From the NCBI RefSeq assembly GCF_000499385.1, contig NW_013654437.1, forward strand, positions 1 to 24,318: DNA of 24,318 nt. The letters run 5' to 3'. The stretch comes from Eimeria necatrix (lineage: Eukaryota; Apicomplexa; Conoidasida; Eucoccidiorida; Eimeriidae). The notes beneath the pieces were generated by a model. It ran no database searches. It was not told the origin of the DNA and saw only the letters and a program-made list of their open reading frames with translations. This document shows, one piece after another, positions 20,346 to 24,318 of this stretch (the first letter of the stretch is position 1; the number at the start of each line of letters is the position of its first letter). The position numbers and the translations under genes were made by a program.

Positions 20346-20573
20346 TAGCTTGCGGAAGCGTGCTTTTGGTTTATGACGCAATGCAGCATGGGCTAGCGTG
20401 CAATTGAAGGATCCCCAGTGGTTTTCTTCGTGCTGCTCTTGGACGCTGCTATTTTCTGTGGGCATCACAGAAATGATGTTTGCCTAGAGTCTTCCTGAAT
20501 TCCTAGTGACACAATGACGAAGGGAGATGCTGAAATGACCACATAACGTCTACAGCACAGCATACAAAGGCAA
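20346..20573. other. Intergenic spacer
   Basis: A short region downstream of the plus-strand alveolin gene. Nothing recognisable is seen. Confidence 0.4.
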
Positions 20574-21510
20574 ATGTGCGAAGCTGAAAGACTGCCAGCT
20601 GCCCACAATGAGCAAGGACTACTAAAACTGTCTCAGGTACGTCCTGAAGTGGTCGTTCTGGACAGCGTTTCCATGGCATCAGAAACAGTCGCGCTTCAGC
20701 CTCCAGTAAATATCGCATTTGGCGTTACTGTCCACTTGTTGGAAACCAATTGCTCTCCTTTCGCATTTGGCTGCAAGTTGGAGTGCATATATGATGAACT
20801 CCATGCAGTAGAGCGAGGGATGGCCTGTGCCCACATAGATGAGTTCGGGGAATGGAATATGAGAACAGTAGAACAGTATCAGCAGTGGTCTTCATATGTT
20901 TTGGCGCATCTTAATGCTCTTTCTGGTTTGGTACCTCATAGCATCCTCGCAGAGAAGCAACTATTCTCTCTATTTCTTTTGGAGAAAAGTGCTTTGTAGG
21001 CAGTATATATATTTTGGGGGCTTTTGTACTGTCTCACGCTTGATGCATTGAATGTCTTTGCGTGGAGTGTTCCAGGAGTTTACGTAGTAGGAGGCGATAG
21101 TATCACAGGTAGCTTTCAATTCAAAGCATCAGCGGATGCAAAAATACCACATTTTAGAGCCAGCTACCTCACCGCGTACCGTATTTCAGCCGATCAACCC
21201 TTACAGACGTAGTATTTTGACACCATAAGACTGTAACACCACATTTCACGGAGTACAGGTAGAAGGCAACGTCTCCCTCGCTAATTTTCCATTTCCAGTG
21301 CAACATTTTGAATTATGTACCACATTTGCTCTTCCGGGACAAGCGCTTATGAGGAGTCGAGAATTGAAGTGCGTCCGAGGCCTATGTTGGGCCCAGCAGG
21401 GTCCTTATATTGCTGTATGTATTGGAAAAGATAACAGTGGTGGAAAAAGCTTAGCTGCCAAAAATTTTGATTTTGCTGTAGAAAACACAGCTGAGACGAC
21501 TTGCCGTTAG
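20574..21510 (+). CDS. Candidate multi-exon gene of unknown function
   Basis: Three plus-strand open segments look exon-like: 20574-20999, about 21076-21212 and 21299-21510 (ending TAG). The last follows a textbook acceptor (pyrimidine-rich, ending CATTTCCAG at 21298). The second follows GTTCCAG at 21075. Several donors could join them in phase: GTGCTT at 20989 to the second segment, and GTAGCT at 21109 or GTATTT at 21181 to the third. A very strong donor-like CAG|GTACGT sits at 20637, so the first segment may itself be split. Segment 1 includes FGVTVHLLETNCSPFAFGCK, segment 2 includes VYVVGGDSITGSFQFKAS, and segment 3 includes CTTFALPGQALMRSRELKC. Segment 2 faintly recalls the arrestin-type beta-sandwich pattern (V-Y-x-x-G-D-x-I-x-G), too weakly to name. 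No signal peptide or membrane span is evident. Exon borders are provisional. Confidence 0.38.
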
Positions 21511-22257
21511 CGTGGGCCATACCAGACTGCCGGCAAATTGCTCAGATGAAAAAGATGTCACTTTCAAAGAATGAGCAAAATGTTGAATTTGAGACAGGAG
21601 CACTGTCTAGACACTAAAAGCCTGATTGCTACCCCTTCTTGTGGACGAGATATACCCCAAGTTACCCCTCGAAGCTGGCGTTGCTTGCCGAACCACATTA
21701 CAATTTTTTAGCAAGTTTCAAAGATAAAATTAGGAGCCGGTAATATTACAAGCAGAATGGCAGCGAAAAGAAATAATTGTGTAAATTGGTCCGAGAAGTT
21801 CGTAGGTTTTCCTCACTCTTTGGAAGGCCCTGAACTCCCGGCTGTTCTCCCAATTTCAGGCTCCAGCCTTTATGCTTGATAGTAACCCGCGATATGATGT
21901 CTAAACGCATATTCAGTAATACCCAATGTAAATAGCCTGCCTGCTTTTTTGGAGGGGCTACAGAATGCATAAAGGTCTCGAGAGATCCAATGGCTTCGGC
22001 TCCAATCGGGCGAGCCCTTCTGGAGAAAGCCGTCAGTGTGAGGCTTCCTTCATAGCACAGCATCAGCTGTGAGAATCAGTGCCTTATATAGCCTTTTTTT
22101 CTAGTGAGGTTATGTTTATGAGCTTGTGATCGATGCGGTTAAGTTCTCTTAGGGTCACACTGAGAGTGCTGACCGACAATGGTTTGTCCGTTCTGGCCCA
22201 GTCCACACACGAAAAGTTGAAGGCATCTCACTGAGCAAAATTCTTAACAGTACAGCA
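21511..22257. other. Region upstream of the 3' open gene, no confident gene
   Basis: AT-richer sequence. A minus-strand frame at 21746-22063 has no recognisable features. From 22153 onward the plus strand is already open in the frame of the next gene, after an in-frame TAG at 22150-22152 that could also serve as a 3' splice site (TTCTCTTAG). Confidence 0.45.
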
Positions 22258-24318
22258 ATGTGGTTCTTTTCAAATGCTGAAGCGCAACAAACGGTGAATG
22301 AAGACGAGCCACCGTCGTCACGGTCTTCTGAGTCGGACGCTAAGGACGACCTCCACAAGCCAGATGAGCCGACACCTGAGCAGAGCTTCTCGCCCTGGAA
22401 TTTTTGGGGGCAGTTGGCTGCGGGGACGCAAGCGCAGCTAGATGCGGAGAGTGCCAGCTCCATGGACGAAAATGAGCAGGACGGAGATGGTCAACCATTG
22501 CATTTGTCTTCTATCAATTCACAAAATGGCCATGAGGAGGATACTGCTCCGACAGTACCTGAAAGTAGTGATGATAACCAGCCTACCTCTGGGTGGAGCC
22601 TTTGGGGTCAGCTCACGCAAAACACTGAAAATTCAACGCCAACGCATGAGATCCCTCCAGAGGGAAAGGCAGCAACTGCTAGCCCGAATGAAGCAGTGAA
22701 GGACACACCGTCAAAAGAACCAAGCGCGCATGATAGTGAGTCTGCTTCTGGTACGTTTGTTTGGAACTTCTTCGGTGGTGCCACCTCCTGGGTCAGCGAC
22801 AGCAAACCTGAAACCCCGCTCTCAGAAGAACCAGTTCACCAGAGCCCGAGAACAATCCGCCAAGCCGGGGAGAAGGTAGATGGAAACGAAAATAAAAAGG
22901 ATAGTAACAGCCATGTTGTTGACCTTCCCGAGCAAGCTCCTGTGATAGACGATGAGCTCATGTCTGGTCAGGACCCGCCGAAACATACGGGAACGATTGC
23001 CTCCGTAGGGGAATCAAGCGAACTTCCATTCGTGGGAAAAGTTGCATCTAATGGCAACAATAAAGACAGTAATGCCTCGAAGAAGAAGACCAGTTCTCAG
23101 TTGCACTCCACAAGTGGAAATAATGCACCGGATAGCATGGACGAATTTGGAGAGGACCTGACAGAGAGCCTGCCCTCCAGCAAATTACGGATTGGGAACG
23201 AGGCATCTGAAAAGAAGCAGGAGACTGAAGGAGACACAAACTTCTCTACAGTAATGAATGAGGATTTGAACACCACAGGCCTTGCGGGAACAGAGCCGAA
23301 GCTCATGCCACCTGTAAACCGAGGTATGGTGCATATGGAGCCGTCAAGCATTTTGAGTTCAGAAACTGTATCACACCGAACGCAGCTGGCCTCAAATCTC
23401 GGAGACAGTAATTTTCTAGGGGATCGGAGACCCATGGATGAAGCTCCCATGCAAGCTTCCGAATCCCCCTTGGCGAAACTGCTGACAGGCAGGTTGTCTA
23501 AGCAATATACTTTCGTCGAACGAAAGCTCCCCGACGGCACCGAAATTATAGTCAGGAACGACGAAATTGGCGCTCCAAAAGTTAAGCCCAAGCTTCCTGG
23601 TGGAGCAGGGCTTCTCGCGCCCCCTCCTACAAGTGGAACTAATAACCTACATGCAGCAGCAAACCAGAAAGGCCTTTCGTCAAGAAGCAGCCAAGGCACA
23701 CAGGAGCAGCAACAAATCAAGGAGTCTGCCGAAGAAACTCACGCAAACAAACGAGGCGCCTCTCTTTCGCTTTCAACTATAGATCAACCAAAGACTTCAG
23801 AACTTCGCAACATGACGAAAACAACGGAAAACACCAGCAGCAAGAACGCAGTTTTATCCGTAACAGGACTCCCAGAGATTGAGGACGATTTATTCAGGGA
23901 CCATGCGCCGCAGCAGGAGCCGAAGGCAGAAGAAAGTACACCTGAAGAAGCGGCAAACCTGGGTCGTTCGTCTCAGCAACGAGAAAGTGTCTCACATCCA
24001 ACAGGAGAAGAAGACTTGCAAGACCCGACATGCGACAGCATACTGAAAATGAGTGCCGAGGAAAAAACAACCCAGACGGTTGCAATTCACGTACCAAAAG
24101 CACCAGATCACATAGCCCGAAGTGAAGGCGACTCGATCACACCACAATCCCCTGTAATGATTTTAACGCAAAAAGGCCCTCCTCTGCTTCACATAAAAGC
24201 ACACGGATCAACCAGACCACGCCCGCCTCTGCCAAAGGCGGTTGGCGTGAAGGGTCTTCCTCCTGTGAAGGCGAAGGCTGGTGAAGCTGCTGGGGATGTG
24301 GAGGTTGGGGAGGGGAAG
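22258..24318 (+). CDS. Acidic, disordered-looking protein with tryptophan repeats; runs off the window (3' partial)
   Basis: A frame of 687 codons from ATG 22258 reaches the window edge without a stop, so the gene is incomplete. The product is rich in Ser, Glu, Asp, Thr, Pro and Asn, with few hydrophobic residues except a spaced Trp motif: MWFFSNA at residue 1, SPWNFWGQL at about 45-53, GWSLWGQL at about 112-119, and VWNFFGG with a following SW at about 168-178. This looks like a diverged repeat with a 56-66 residue period. An island of more ordered sequence, YTFVERKLPDGTEIIVR, lies near residue 415. The last visible part is Pro/Lys-rich (RPRPPLPKAVG). The frame is also open upstream to 22153 (including ADRQWFVRSG), so the true N-terminus may be in an exon spliced at about 22152. 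No family is recognised. The long open frame and non-repetitive codon use support real coding sequence. Confidence 0.75.
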   Translation, partial: MWFFSNAEAQQTVNEDEPPSSRSSESDAKDDLHKPDEPTPEQSFSPWNFWGQLAAGTQAQLDAESASSMDENEQDGDGQPLHLSSINSQNGHEEDTAPTVPESSDDNQPTSGWSLWGQLTQNTENSTPTHEIPPEGKAATASPNEAVKDTPSKEPSAHDSESASGTFVWNFFGGATSWVSDSKPETPLSEEPVHQSPRTIRQAGEKVDGNENKKDSNSHVVDLPEQAPVIDDELMSGQDPPKHTGTIASVGESSELPFVGKVASNGNNKDSNASKKKTSSQLHSTSGNNAPDSMDEFGEDLTESLPSSKLRIGNEASEKKQETEGDTNFSTVMNEDLNTTGLAGTEPKLMPPVNRGMVHMEPSSILSSETVSHRTQLASNLGDSNFLGDRRPMDEAPMQASESPLAKLLTGRLSKQYTFVERKLPDGTEIIVRNDEIGAPKVKPKLPGGAGLLAPPPTSGTNNLHAAANQKGLSSRSSQGTQEQQQIKESAEETHANKRGASLSLSTIDQPKTSELRNMTKTTENTSSKNAVLSVTGLPEIEDDLFRDHAPQQEPKAEESTPEEAANLGRSSQQRESVSHPTGEEDLQDPTCDSILKMSAEEKTTQTVAIHVPKAPDHIARSEGDSITPQSPVMILTQKGPPLLHIKAHGSTRPRPPLPKAVGVKGLPPVKAKAGEAAGDVEVGEGK

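Noticed and set aside
1..24318. tRNA, rRNA, CRISPR, bacterial promoters or operons
   Set aside because: None of the expected sequence patterns was seen. The intron-rich layout is eukaryotic.

Overview
The window looks like nuclear DNA from an apicomplexan parasite, most likely a coccidian of the Eimeria/Cyclospora kind. The evidence is two alveolin-type inner-membrane-complex genes full of K/E-V-V-E-V-P repeats, genes split by short GT-AG introns with phase-matched junctions, and long glutamine/alanine-rich CAG tracts inside coding sequence. I see no operons, bacterial signals, rRNA, tRNA or CRISPR. Lineage is inferred from these features, not from a database search.

Layout. Bases 1-2788 hold little that can be called: a possible 3'-terminal exon on the minus strand (154-396, open to about 464) and a 74-base imperfect palindrome at 1067-1140. 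Bases 2789-7579 (+) are one 1,596-codon open frame for a low-complexity protein with a glutamine-rich domain and no recognised family. Bases 7580-8999 are probably intergenic. Bases 9000-15928 (+) carry a gene of about ten or eleven exons whose helical product shows a collinear set of short similarities to NELF-B/COBRA1, the negative elongation factor subunit. Its last two exons lie beyond an apparent stop at 15033 and are recovered by strong, phase-matched splice sites.

Bases 16486-17706 (-) and 18844-20345 (+) are two divergently transcribed four-exon alveolin paralogues of about 280 and 290 residues. Between them on the minus strand (18369-18862) is a fragment resembling the C-terminal RCK2 domain of Slo/BK potassium channels, with no visible upstream channel sequence. 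Bases 20574-21510 (+) contain exon-like open segments of an unrecognised gene. From 22258 to the window edge a 687-codon frame stays open without a stop. It encodes an acidic, disordered-looking protein with three tryptophan-containing repeats near its start and is truncated by the window.

How they fit together: the two alveolins are expected to act together in the membrane skeleton under the plasma membrane, and their head-to-head arrangement could allow shared control. The NELF-B-like gene, if real, points to control of transcription elongation. No functional link joins the other genes. All splice models come from reading the sequence by eye. The middle of the NELF-B-like gene (12800-14012) and the 5' ends of most genes are uncertain.
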